From: an uncultured Clostridia bacterium
GTDB taxonomy: Bacteria; Bacillota; Clostridia; Peptostreptococcales; Anaerovoracaceae
NCBI GenBank assembly: GCA_937915045.1
Contig: CALDNM010000062.1
Location: 1 to 17,150, forward strand
Reading direction: 5' to 3'
DNA: 17,150 nt
Shown here: positions 7,963 through 15,607 of the stretch, in pieces
How positions within the stretch are numbered: position 1 is the stretch's first letter
Layout of the letters: each line of letters begins with the position of its first letter
Made by a program: the position numbers and the translations under genes
Notes under the pieces: generated by a model
Told to the model about the DNA's origin: nothing
The model's database searches: none
What the model saw: only the letters and a program-made list of their open reading frames with translations

Positions 7963-9432
7963 ATGAAAAAGATGTATATAGACGGCGAATGGAGAATATC
8001 AAAATCGGGAGAAACGAGTGAGATCATAGATCCCGCAACCGGGAATATAATTGAAGAAATGACTAAAGCGGATGCTGATGAAACAGAGGAAGCTATAAAC
8101 GCCGCGCATAGAGAAGCGCGCAGAGGGAGCGAGTGGCGCTCGATGGATCCGGGGACGCGCAGCAGGATGCTGAACCGCATAGCTGATCTTATCGAAGAAA
8201 AGAAAGATGAGATAGTTCGCGCGGAGACGCTGAACCAGGGGAAGATACTTTCAGATTCAGAAGTGGACGTCGACGGCGGAGCGGCTCTTTTCAGAGCTAT
8301 GGCTTCGATATGCGGAGCTCTGAGCGGGCAGACGTTCGATAATGATGAAAAACTGCATGTGATGACTATAAGAGAACCTCTCGGGGTGTGCGCTCTTATA
8401 GTGCCATGGAATTATCCGTTCTATATCGCGTGTCAGTACGCGGCTCAGATCCTGGCGGCGGGGAACACTCTTGTTATGAAACCGTCAGAGATAACACCTC
8501 TTTCGGCAGTGATACTGTTCGAGATATTCGAAGAAGCCGGGATGCCGGCAGGATCGGTGAACCTCGTGACCGGAAGCAGCAGTGTAGTTGGAGAGATACT
8601 TTCACACAGCGATAAAGTAGATAAAGTCACATTTATAGGCAGCACGAATGTCGGGAGAAAAATAATGACCGCAAGTGCCGAGAGCAATCTTAAGCCTGTG
8701 ACTCTTGAGCTTGGCGGGAAGTCCCCGTTCATAGTGTTCGATGACGCCGATATGGAAGCGGCACTGGATCACGGCGGCGCGGCGATATTCCTGAACGCGG
8801 GGCAGACGTGCACGGCCGGAAGCAGATTCATGATACAGGAAGACATTTATGAAGAATTTACTGAACGATTCACGAAGCTGACCGCTGGACTTAAAGTGGG
8901 CCCGGGAAGCGACAGAGATTCAAAGATCGCGCCGATGGTGAGCCGAAAGCATATGGAAGATGTCCTGTCATATATCGAAGCGGGAAAGAATGAAGGGGCG
9001 AGACTCATGTGCGGCGGCAGGCGCGCGGAAGATGGCGCTCTCAGCAATGGGTATTTTATCGAGCCGACGGTTTTCGCGGATGTGACGGAAGATATGAAGA
9101 TCGCGCGTGAAGAAATATTCGGGCCGGTAGTCACTATCCAGAGCTTTTCCGATGAAAAGGACGCGATAAAAAAGGCGAACAGCACCGTATACGGGCTGGC
9201 CGCCGGGATATTCACATCAGACGGCGCGAGAGCGCTGCGAGTGGCGCGCGCCCTCGATGCCGGAAGCATATACGTTAATAATTATCATCTCAGTGCTTTT
9301 GAAGCGCCGGCTTCCGCGATGAAACTCAGTGGCATTGCAGAAGAGCTTGGACTTGAAGGCCTGAAAAATTATACCATGACAAAACAGGTCTCGATAAGTC
9401 TCGACGTGGAAGGCGCTGGATATTTCGGATGA
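7963..9432 (+). CDS. NAD(P)-dependent aldehyde dehydrogenase (betaine-aldehyde dehydrogenase-like)
   Basis: This is a 489-residue cytoplasmic enzyme of the aldehyde dehydrogenase superfamily, which oxidises an aldehyde to its carboxylic acid through a thioester on cysteine. Full catalytic equipment is visible: N150 in VPWNYP, K173 in MKPSE, the cofactor motif FIGSTNVG (224-231), general base E249 in LELGGKSP, catalytic C283 in NAGQTCTAG and E384 in EEIFGPVV. Length is standard and no signal peptide is present. The start at 7963 follows GGAGA by a short gap. The gene has a plausible promoter of its own and converges on the gntR gene with only 3 bp between stops. The substrate is unknown; similarity by eye is to betaine-, amino- or hydroxy-aldehyde dehydrogenases. 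An aldehyde from a decarboxylated 2-oxo acid would fit the neighbourhood, but this is inference. Confidence 0.92.
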   Translation: MKKMYIDGEWRISKSGETSEIIDPATGNIIEEMTKADADETEEAINAAHREARRGSEWRSMDPGTRSRMLNRIADLIEEKKDEIVRAETLNQGKILSDSEVDVDGGAALFRAMASICGALSGQTFDNDEKLHVMTIREPLGVCALIVPWNYPFYIACQYAAQILAAGNTLVMKPSEITPLSAVILFEIFEEAGMPAGSVNLVTGSSSVVGEILSHSDKVDKVTFIGSTNVGRKIMTASAESNLKPVTLELGGKSPFIVFDDADMEAALDHGGAAIFLNAGQTCTAGSRFMIQEDIYEEFTERFTKLTAGLKVGPGSDRDSKIAPMVSRKHMEDVLSYIEAGKNEGARLMCGGRRAEDGALSNGYFIEPTVFADVTEDMKIAREEIFGPVVTIQSFSDEKDAIKKANSTVYGLAAGIFTSDGARALRVARALDAGSIYVNNYHLSAFEAPASAMKLSGIAEELGLEGLKNYTMTKQVSISLDVEGAGYFG

Positions 9433-9435
9433 TCA

Positions 9436-10074
9436 TCAAATAGCGTCTTCGTATTTTGTCTGCCAGTGCGTATAGATCAGATACTGGGTGACCTCTTCTG
9501 TTTTGTGGTCGCGCAGCAGCTGCAGTATCTCACGGTGTTCGTTGTTCGTGCTTGCGCAGATCGCGAACAGCCTGTCTTCATCGTTTGAAAAATACGTGTA
9601 TCTCGGCACTGATTCTTTTATCTGGTCGAGGCTGTGTTTGAGCGCCTCGTTTCCGGATCTTTCGATATACACGCTGTGGAACGCTTCCTGCTGTTCCTGG
9701 TAATTCGCGAAGTTCCTGTACTTTATCGAAATGTCGATAAGATCGATGAGCTCCGACATTTTGAGATAATCTTCTTCGGTCATCTTGTTGATCGCGAGCC
9801 TGGCAGCAAGGGCGTCGAGATAAGCGAGGACGATGTAGATATCGTTCTTTGCTTTTTCGTCCATCTGTTTGACGCGGTATCCTTTGTTCGGGACTTTTTC
9901 CAGTACGCCGTTTGCGCGGAGGCCGATGAGAGCTTCTCTTACCGGTGTACGCGAAAGCCCGGATGTTTCGCATATCATCGCTTCGGTGATCAGTGTGTCG
10001 CCCTCTATTTCACCCGATCTTATTTTTCTTAAAATCTCCTGAGAGACTTGTGTACTCAGTGAATGTTCTGACAT
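9436..10074 (-). CDS. GntR-family transcriptional regulator, FadR/FCD subfamily
   Basis: The 212-residue protein has an N-terminal winged helix (about 5-68) with the recognition-helix signature SGLSRTPVREAL (38-49) and the wing LEKVPNKGYRV. A C-terminal all-helical FCD ligand-binding domain (about 78-205) follows. FCD proteins usually bind a metal through one Asp and three His. H133, H180 and H203 are in place, but the residue four before H133 is Q129 rather than Asp, so metal binding may differ. Such regulators generally repress neighbouring catabolic genes and release DNA when a carboxylate binds. The gene is divergent from the MFS-APC-aminotransferase-amidohydrolase operon, and repeated GTATAC-type dyads lie between them. 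The start follows AGGAG by an unusually long 11 nt. Confidence 0.92.
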   Translation of the reverse strand: MSEHSLSTQVSQEILRKIRSGEIEGDTLITEAMICETSGLSRTPVREALIGLRANGVLEKVPNKGYRVKQMDEKAKNDIYIVLAYLDALAARLAINKMTEEDYLKMSELIDLIDISIKYRNFANYQEQQEAFHSVYIERSGNEALKHSLDQIKESVPRYTYFSNDEDRLFAICASTNNEHREILQLLRDHKTEEVTQYLIYTHWQTKYEDAI

Positions 10075-10114
10075 TTTGACATCAACTCCTATTCTGTTTT
10101 AATTGTACACAAAA

Positions 10115-10143
10115 AATATACCATGTTTTTTAGACGATAGCAA
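10115..10143 (-). promoter_or_regulatory. Promoter of gntR
   Basis: On the minus strand, TTGCTA (10138-10143), a 17-bp spacer and TATATT (10115-10120) preceded by TGG lie upstream of the gntR start at 10074. A TTGTGTACAA stretch just downstream of the -10 could be an autoregulatory operator. Confidence 0.55.
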
Positions 10144-10169
10144 GTCATAAAATATACTCATTATCAATG

Positions 10170-10187
10170 CGTATACATAAATACATA
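10170..10187 (+). promoter_or_regulatory. Candidate GntR operator, copy A of an 18-bp repeated element
   Basis: The sequence CGTATACATAAATACATA is identical, base for base over 18 positions, to the minus strand of 16884-16901 almost 7 kb away. It contains the palindrome GTATAC, similar to operator cores of FCD-type GntR regulators. It lies about 27 bp upstream of the gntR -35 and about 80 bp upstream of the operon -35. Confidence 0.6.
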
Positions 10188-10266
10188 AAAACTGGCAAAA
10201 TGTCATATAAAAAGCATTGAAATAACAAAACGGCATGAAATCAACATTACTACAAGATAAATGTAT

Positions 10267-10295
10267 TTGACAAAGCACATGGATATATGTATACT
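10267..10295 (+). promoter_or_regulatory. Strong promoter of the MFS-APC-aminotransferase-amidohydrolase operon, with overlapping dyad
   Basis: A perfect TTGACA (10267-10272) is spaced 17 bp from TATACT (10290-10295), one base from consensus. The motif ATATATGTATACTC (10283-10296) covers the -10 and carries the same GTATAC core as the 18-bp element. A repressor bound here would block the polymerase directly. Confidence 0.75.
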
Positions 10296-10376
10296 CTAAA
10301 TAACGACTGACAGAATATTTATATTATTGGAAAGCCGGATACACGATACTTGTTTGTTGTATGAAAGGAGAACAAT

Positions 10377-11630
10377 ATGGAGCATACAAGCAGAGGCAAT
10401 AAAATCATACAGATCCTGGCACTCGGAGTCGCGGGCGGATCTATATATCTGATTCCTTATGTCAGATATGTCTTTTACGACTGGCAGATGGGCGCGATGG
10501 GAATATCGAACGCTCAGCTCGGCCTTCTCACGACGGCGTATACGATCGGGAATATGATCCTGTATATACCGGGAGGCATCATAGCCGACAAATATAATAC
10601 TAAAAAATGTATTATCGCGTCGCTGATAATGACGACGATCCTGACGCTGATATTCGCGTTCACTATGGGATCATATGTACTTGCACTTATTATATGGGCA
10701 CTTTTCTCAGTGACGACTACATTCCTTTTCTGGGATTCACTGTTCAAAACTCTCAGGCTGGTAGCTGATGAGGATGAGCAGGGCATGATGTTCGGACTGT
10801 ACTACATGATGAACGGTATCACAGGAGCTGTTGTCAGCGCTATCGGTCTCAAGATCGGAGGCATGGGAGCAACTATGCATGATAAGTTCTTCTGGGCAGT
10901 TATCATCTACGCTTGCGCGACAGGGATCGCGGCACTGCTCGTAGGGATATTCCTCAAGAACGATAAGGAAGAAAGGCTCGCGGCTAAAGATGAAGCAAGC
11001 CAGTTCCATATCTCGCAGGTCGGTTCACTTCTGAAGAACCCTGCTGTATGGGCATTCGCTATAATCGTATTCTGCGGTTATGCTGTATATTCGAGCACGA
11101 GTTACTTCACACCGTATCTCACGGATGTAAAGGGACTTTCGGCTGAAAGCTCAGGCACACTTACTATAATCAGACAATACATATTCTACATAGTAGCTCC
11201 GTTATCGGGATTCATAGCTGATAAGCTGATCAAATCGACAGCGAAGTGGTTCATATTCCTGTTTGCTATTCTTGCGGCTCTGTTCGCTGGAGTAATTGCG
11301 ATACCGGCGAGCGCTGGCATAGGCTTCGTGAGTTTCTACACACTGCTGCCTGGACTCTTCGGACTCGGACTATATGGTATAATTTTCTCAATAGCTTCAG
11401 AGATCAAGATCCCGGCTGCCGTCATGGGCACCGCGGTAGGTCTTGCTTCGATCATAGGGTATCTGCCTGACGCGTTCATGGCGACTATGTTCGGAAGCTG
11501 GCTCGACAAGATGGGCAACGGCGGATACAACTACATATTCATGTTCCTCGTAGCTATGTGCGTGATAGGCCTTGTCACGACGATCTTCGTCAGGATGAGA
11601 GCTAAGAAAATGGTAAACGAAGAAGAATAA
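10377..11630 (+). CDS. Major facilitator superfamily transporter
   Basis: This 417-residue integral membrane protein has about twelve hydrophobic segments and a central hydrophilic loop near 195-220. The conserved cytoplasmic loop motif of the superfamily is seen as GGIIADKYNTKK (66-77), and a second-half counterpart as GFIADKLIKSTAK. It has no signal peptide. The start follows AAAGGAG by 6 nt. As first gene of an operon divergent from gntR it is the likely substrate importer or product exporter. It is followed after 31 bp by an APC-type permease, so the operon carries two unrelated transporters. The substrate cannot be read from sequence; by context an N-substituted amino acid, dipeptide, organic acid or keto acid is plausible. 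Confidence 0.88.
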   Translation: MEHTSRGNKIIQILALGVAGGSIYLIPYVRYVFYDWQMGAMGISNAQLGLLTTAYTIGNMILYIPGGIIADKYNTKKCIIASLIMTTILTLIFAFTMGSYVLALIIWALFSVTTTFLFWDSLFKTLRLVADEDEQGMMFGLYYMMNGITGAVVSAIGLKIGGMGATMHDKFFWAVIIYACATGIAALLVGIFLKNDKEERLAAKDEASQFHISQVGSLLKNPAVWAFAIIVFCGYAVYSSTSYFTPYLTDVKGLSAESSGTLTIIRQYIFYIVAPLSGFIADKLIKSTAKWFIFLFAILAALFAGVIAIPASAGIGFVSFYTLLPGLFGLGLYGIIFSIASEIKIPAAVMGTAVGLASIIGYLPDAFMATMFGSWLDKMGNGGYNYIFMFLVAMCVIGLVTTIFVRMRAKKMVNEEE

Positions 11631-11661
11631 GATTTAACTTAACGGACGAAAGAACGGTATT

Positions 11662-13017
11662 ATGGAAGATTATGATGGTAAACGTAAACTGAAAAGGGAA
11701 CTGGGTCTATGGGCTACAACAGCCATTGTCATAGGACAGATGCTCGGTACGGGTATCTTCATGGCTCCGCAGGGGCTGGCACAGCTTGCCAGCCCTGCTG
11801 TAGGGGTCCTGGGCATGGCGGCCGCAGGTATAGGTACACTGCTGCTTGCGTGGACATTCGTGAAAATGAGTGAGGGGAATCCTGTCACGGGATCTGCTAT
11901 CGTGAACACGAAGGACGCGTTCGGGCCGCTGCCCGCTTTCATGGTAGGCTGGTCGTACTGGTGCGGATGCTGGATAGCGAACGGCGCGATAATACTGGGA
12001 GGATTGAATTATCTTTCATATTTCTTCCCTGTACTCGCGACTGACGGCTTCCTTAAATACGGACTGACGCTGGCTGTGCTCTGGTTCTATACTCTGCTTG
12101 ATATCAAGGGAGTCAAAGAAGCGGGCATCATGAATCTCGTCGTGACTATAGTGAAGATACTTCCTATCATCGTATTCATCGTGATAGCGGCTATGCATTT
12201 CGACAGTTCGAATTTTACGACTGTGTCGAGCACAGCCAAAACAGGTTTCTCGGGGTTCCCTGTGGCGATAGCTTACTGCCTCTGGTCCTTCATAGGATTC
12301 GAGGGAGCTTGCGTCAACGCGGGAGAAGTCAAGGAAAAGAGCATCATAAGAAAAGCTACGATGTTCGGGACGCTTGCGATACTGGTGATATATATAGCTC
12401 TGCTCATACTTGCGGCAGGCAATATGGATCAGCAGTCACTGGCTGCGAGCCAGTCGCCGTTCGCTGACATCATGAGAAAAGCGACAGGCGGATACGGAGC
12501 GGGAGCGTTCGTGGCGATAGCCGCGTTCATATCTTCATTCGGATGTGTGGGAGCATGGGTCAACAGCGCGGGCAGGATAGCTTACTCGCTTGGAGATCTC
12601 CATCTGTTCCCGGGGCCTATGGCCAAGATAAATGAAAAAACAGGTACTCCTGTGAATGGACTTATCATAAACGGCATATTGATGACATTCATCATGCTGC
12701 TTGCCTTCTTCACACACGAAGGAAACCTTTATAACTTCTTCGTGCTGCTCGCGGTCATGTCGTTCCTCGTGTTTTACGCGTTCGGAGCGGCGAGCGAGAT
12801 CGTGCTTTCGGGCAAGAAGATAAGACCGTTCAGCATAGGTAATTTCCTGAAGTGCTCGTGTATATCTTTACTGGCGTTTGCCTACAGTATCTACACGATA
12901 TACGGATCGGGGGCCGAATACGTAATGTATGGATTCCTTCTGATACTTATCGGATTCCCGTTCTTTATATATGAAAAACTGAAAACAGAAGCTGATGAAG
13001 AAAGACTGGATAATTGA
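11662..13017 (+). CDS. APC-superfamily amino acid permease/antiporter
   Basis: This 451-residue membrane protein has about twelve hydrophobic segments. The unwound helix 1 substrate-binding motif typical of the amino acid-polyamine-organocation superfamily is present as GQMLGTGIFMAPQG near residue 25. Helix 6 has the SFIGFEGACVNAGEVK segment. The overall look is closest to the basic amino acid/polyamine antiporter branch (CadB, PotE, AdiC type), but this is by eye and does not fix the substrate. The ribosome binding site is weak (GGACGAAAGAAC), consistent with translation from the operon message 31 bp after the MFS gene. With an aminotransferase and an M20 hydrolase downstream, uptake of an amino acid or exchange for its product is likely. 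Confidence 0.88.
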   Translation: MEDYDGKRKLKRELGLWATTAIVIGQMLGTGIFMAPQGLAQLASPAVGVLGMAAAGIGTLLLAWTFVKMSEGNPVTGSAIVNTKDAFGPLPAFMVGWSYWCGCWIANGAIILGGLNYLSYFFPVLATDGFLKYGLTLAVLWFYTLLDIKGVKEAGIMNLVVTIVKILPIIVFIVIAAMHFDSSNFTTVSSTAKTGFSGFPVAIAYCLWSFIGFEGACVNAGEVKEKSIIRKATMFGTLAILVIYIALLILAAGNMDQQSLAASQSPFADIMRKATGGYGAGAFVAIAAFISSFGCVGAWVNSAGRIAYSLGDLHLFPGPMAKINEKTGTPVNGLIINGILMTFIMLLAFFTHEGNLYNFFVLLAVMSFLVFYAFGAASEIVLSGKKIRPFSIGNFLKCSCISLLAFAYSIYTIYGSGAEYVMYGFLLILIGFPFFIYEKLKTEADEERLDN

Positions 13018-13048
13018 TCCAGAGTGTAAAAGAAAGGAAACAAAAAGT

Positions 13049-14242
13049 ATGAAATATAAATTAGCGGATCAGGTGCAGAACGCGCACCCTACGGCGATAA
13101 GAAAAATTTTCATGTATGCGTGCGATCATCCGGAATTCCTGGATCTGTCGATCGGCGAGCCATCGCCTGAGACATTTCCACTTAAGGAGATCGCTGAAGC
13201 AAGTCGTGATATGTATGAGAACAACGGCAATGTCGCTCTCGCGTATGGTCCTTATCAGGGCATGGACGACTGCATAGAACAGATAGAAAAATGGCTCACA
13301 GAGAGGGGATTCGATCTGACTAATGAAGCTATCGAGATGCTTCCGGGAAGCGGACACGGCATGGACAACATGGCAAACACTTTCTGCAATGAAGGCGATG
13401 TGATCCTGACTGAGCAGTTTGCTTATCCGGGGATCCAGAACGCCGCAAGGATGGTCGGCGCGAAGATCGTCGGCGTGAAGATGGATGAGACAGGTATAGA
13501 TATCGATGACCTCGACAAAAAGGCGAGCGAGAATCCTAAGACGAAATTCCTGTATCTCTGCCCGTCGTTCAGCAATCCTACAGGCATAACTATTTCCGAT
13601 GAGAAGCGCAGAGCTATCTATAAGATCGCGCAGAAATACGACTTCATGATCTATGAGGATGATCCGTATTCGCGTCTCAGCTTCGATGGAAATTTCGCGA
13701 CAGAGATAAAGAAGATGGATACGGACGGCAGGGTAGTATATGCTGCTTCGCTTTCAAAGATCGTTTCTTCAGGAATGCGTATCGGATTCTTCGTATGCAA
13801 TAAGGATCTCAGACCTTTCCTCGAAATGTCACAGGGCAATGCCGGCGTGCAGTCGGTACCGGTCATGCTGACGGTAGCGAATTATATGAAGAACAATGAT
13901 ATAGAAAAACACTGCAGAGAAGTCGGACAGTTCTACAAGAAGAAAGCAGAATGGTTCGTCAGCTGCGTTGAAAAATATTTCCCTGAAGGATGTCATGTCA
14001 TCAAGCCGCAGGGCGGCATCTTCGCATGGGTCAAGGTACCTGAGTCGATCGATCTTGACGAGACGTGGGATGAGCTCATCAAGGCCAATGTGGGCGTAGT
14101 GCCGTCGTTCGGATTCTCGAGCGATCCGGATACTGTGAAGGGAAGCGCGTTCAGAGTGTGCTACTCGACACCGAGCGAAGAGGTCATAGAAGAAGCCTGC
14201 CAGATAATGGGCGGAGTCCTGAAAGAAAAGCTGGGGAACTAA
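13049..14242 (+). CDS. PLP-dependent aminotransferase, class I/II fold (second copy)
   Basis: This 397-residue cytoplasmic aminotransferase is related to the one at 1033-2247, sharing the EDDPY motif (203-207), N176 in SNPTG, the probable Schiff-base K237 in SLSKIVSSGMRIGF and R244. It is clearly divergent from that copy, so the two probably differ in specificity. I chose the ATG at 13049 because AAAGGA stands before it. An in-frame ATG at 12995 would overlap the permease gene and add 18 non-conserved residues. It is the third gene of the operon, and its stop is one base before the amidohydrolase start. By family it converts an amino acid to its 2-oxo acid, probably the amino acid freed by the neighbouring hydrolase. 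The exact amino acid is unknown. Confidence 0.88.
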   Translation: MKYKLADQVQNAHPTAIRKIFMYACDHPEFLDLSIGEPSPETFPLKEIAEASRDMYENNGNVALAYGPYQGMDDCIEQIEKWLTERGFDLTNEAIEMLPGSGHGMDNMANTFCNEGDVILTEQFAYPGIQNAARMVGAKIVGVKMDETGIDIDDLDKKASENPKTKFLYLCPSFSNPTGITISDEKRRAIYKIAQKYDFMIYEDDPYSRLSFDGNFATEIKKMDTDGRVVYAASLSKIVSSGMRIGFFVCNKDLRPFLEMSQGNAGVQSVPVMLTVANYMKNNDIEKHCREVGQFYKKKAEWFVSCVEKYFPEGCHVIKPQGGIFAWVKVPESIDLDETWDELIKANVGVVPSFGFSSDPDTVKGSAFRVCYSTPSEEVIEEACQIMGGVLKEKLGN

Positions 14243-14243
14243 A

Positions 14244-15422
14244 ATGGACAAGGATACTGTTGAAAGACTGAAAAAATCAGCTGAAGCTCATTTCGAGGAA
14301 TGCAGGGAAATATCCGACCATATGGCGGATGATCCGGAAGTCGGACTCGATAACAGCAGAGCCGCTGATCTGATCACCGGATATCTTGCCGGGAAAGGAT
14401 ATGAAATAGAGAAAGACTGGCTTGGCGTCAAAAGCGCATTCAAAGCGTCGAAAGGGGACAGCAGTCTGCCGGCGGCAGCGCTGTTCTGCGAGACTGACGC
14501 TCTGCCGGGACTGGGACACGCGTGCGGGCACTGCCTGAGCGCGGCCGCGAGCCTCCTTGCCGCGGCATGCGTCGATGACGTGTTCCCGGAAATGCCTTTC
14601 CGCGTCGAGCTGATCGGTACGCCCGGAGAAGAATATCCGGGAGGAAAGGTCCTCCTCGATAAGCAGGGCGCTTTCAACGATCATCTTTTCGGGATCATGA
14701 CACATATGGGACCGGATACTGTCCCTGACAGCGGTTTTCTGGCATGCAATGACAGGCTTATCACGTTCCGCGGAAAAGCAAGTCACGCGAGCGACGCTCC
14801 TGAAAAAGGGATAAACGCGCTCAACGCGGCGAGGCTGTACATGGACGCGATGGATATGAGGAGGCAGCATCTGCCTTCGATGTCACAGCTGCATGGTGTA
14901 GTTGAGAACGGCGGTACGATGCCGGGCATAGTCCCGGACAAAACTGTGCTGAACTATTATTACAGAGCAAAGACTATGAAGGAACTGCAGGAGCTGAACG
15001 CGATATCTGATGACGCGCTGAGAGGCGCTGAGCTGATGACGGGAGCGACAGCAGAGCAGAAACAGGTATATGAGACTTACGCGGATCTTTATCGCAACCC
15101 GGTCTCGCGGAAACTCGTATGTGAGGTATTCGATTCACTTGGGATACAGTACGAAGTGAACGAAGCTTATGACGGATCCAGCGATATCGGAAACGTGGAT
15201 CAGAAGATACCTTGCTTCCATCCGTATATGTCGATATCGGATGAGCATCCGGCTGTACATACAAAGAGATTCAGCGAGCTGCTCAAGTCCGATGGCGCGT
15301 ATAAGTCGATAATGGACGCGGGCATGGCGATGGCGGAGATCATCGGCCGTCTAGGGACGGAAGAAGGACTGTATGATGAAATACGTGATCAGCATCGTCG
15401 TTACAGGTCTTCGGTCAAATAA
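14244..15422 (+). CDS. M20-family amidohydrolase/dipeptidase (AbgA/AbgB/PM20D2-like)
   Basis: This 392-residue metal-dependent enzyme hydrolyses an amide bond, by family in N-acyl amino acids, aminobenzoyl-glutamate or unusual dipeptides. Metal and catalytic residues are visible: DALPGLGHACGHC with C94 and H96, E129/E130 in GTPGEEYPGGK, H154 in THMGPDT and a C-terminal HPAVHTKRF histidine. The dimerisation/lid segment GKASHASDAPEKGINALNA (177-195) is typical. There is no signal peptide, so it acts after uptake. Its ATG lies one base after the aminotransferase stop, indicating translational coupling: hydrolysis and transamination are probably consecutive steps. It is the last gene of the operon, before two hairpin terminators. 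The Cys at the end of GHACGHC, where relatives often have Asn or Asp, is a small oddity. The substrate is unknown. Confidence 0.88.
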   Translation: MDKDTVERLKKSAEAHFEECREISDHMADDPEVGLDNSRAADLITGYLAGKGYEIEKDWLGVKSAFKASKGDSSLPAAALFCETDALPGLGHACGHCLSAAASLLAAACVDDVFPEMPFRVELIGTPGEEYPGGKVLLDKQGAFNDHLFGIMTHMGPDTVPDSGFLACNDRLITFRGKASHASDAPEKGINALNAARLYMDAMDMRRQHLPSMSQLHGVVENGGTMPGIVPDKTVLNYYYRAKTMKELQELNAISDDALRGAELMTGATAEQKQVYETYADLYRNPVSRKLVCEVFDSLGIQYEVNEAYDGSSDIGNVDQKIPCFHPYMSISDEHPAVHTKRFSELLKSDGAYKSIMDAGMAMAEIIGRLGTEEGLYDEIRDQHRRYRSSVK

Positions 15423-15483
15423 CATAAGATAACTTAAAACATAACTATATAACTTATTTAATAACATGTATCAACAAAGAGGC

Positions 15484-15520
15484 CGCGCGCTGAGGGTGAA
15501 AGATCCCCGGCGCGCGTTTT
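15484..15520 (+). terminator. First hairpin terminator after the transporter operon
   Basis: CGCGCGC (15484-15490) pairs with GCGCGCG (15510-15516). The stem extends inward with GGG/CCC pairs around one mismatch and is followed by TTTT (15517-15520). The stem is very GC-rich and the U-tract short. Confidence 0.75.
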
Positions 15521-15528
15521 CTAAAGAA

Positions 15529-15568
15529 ACTCGCCCGGGGAGAATGTCCCTCGGGCGAGTCGCTTTTT
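15529..15568. terminator. Second hairpin terminator, probably bidirectional
   Basis: ACTCGCCCG (15529-15537) pairs perfectly with CGGGCGAGT (15552-15560), with further inner G-C pairs, and TTTTT (15564-15568) follows on the plus strand. On the minus strand the stem is followed by a T-rich TTTCTTT, so it may also end the convergent CoA-transferase transcript. Confidence 0.85.
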
Positions 15569-15607
15569 GATTGATTGGTGGATTATTAAACTATATGTTT
15601 GGAAGTT

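Larger units (their letters stand above)
10075..10376. promoter_or_regulatory. Divergent control region between gntR and the transporter operon
   Basis: This 302-bp AT-rich gap holds no gene. It contains a minus-strand promoter for gntR, a near-consensus plus-strand promoter for the operon, the 18-bp element at 10170-10187 shared with the CoA-transferase promoter region, and a second GTATAC dyad overlapping the operon -10. The layout suits binding of the adjacent GntR protein. Confidence 0.75.

Noticed and set aside
12995..13048. Upstream in-frame start for the second aminotransferase
   Set aside because: It overlaps the permease end, lacks a ribosome binding site and encodes 18 residues outside family homology; the ATG at 13049 has AAAGGA before it.
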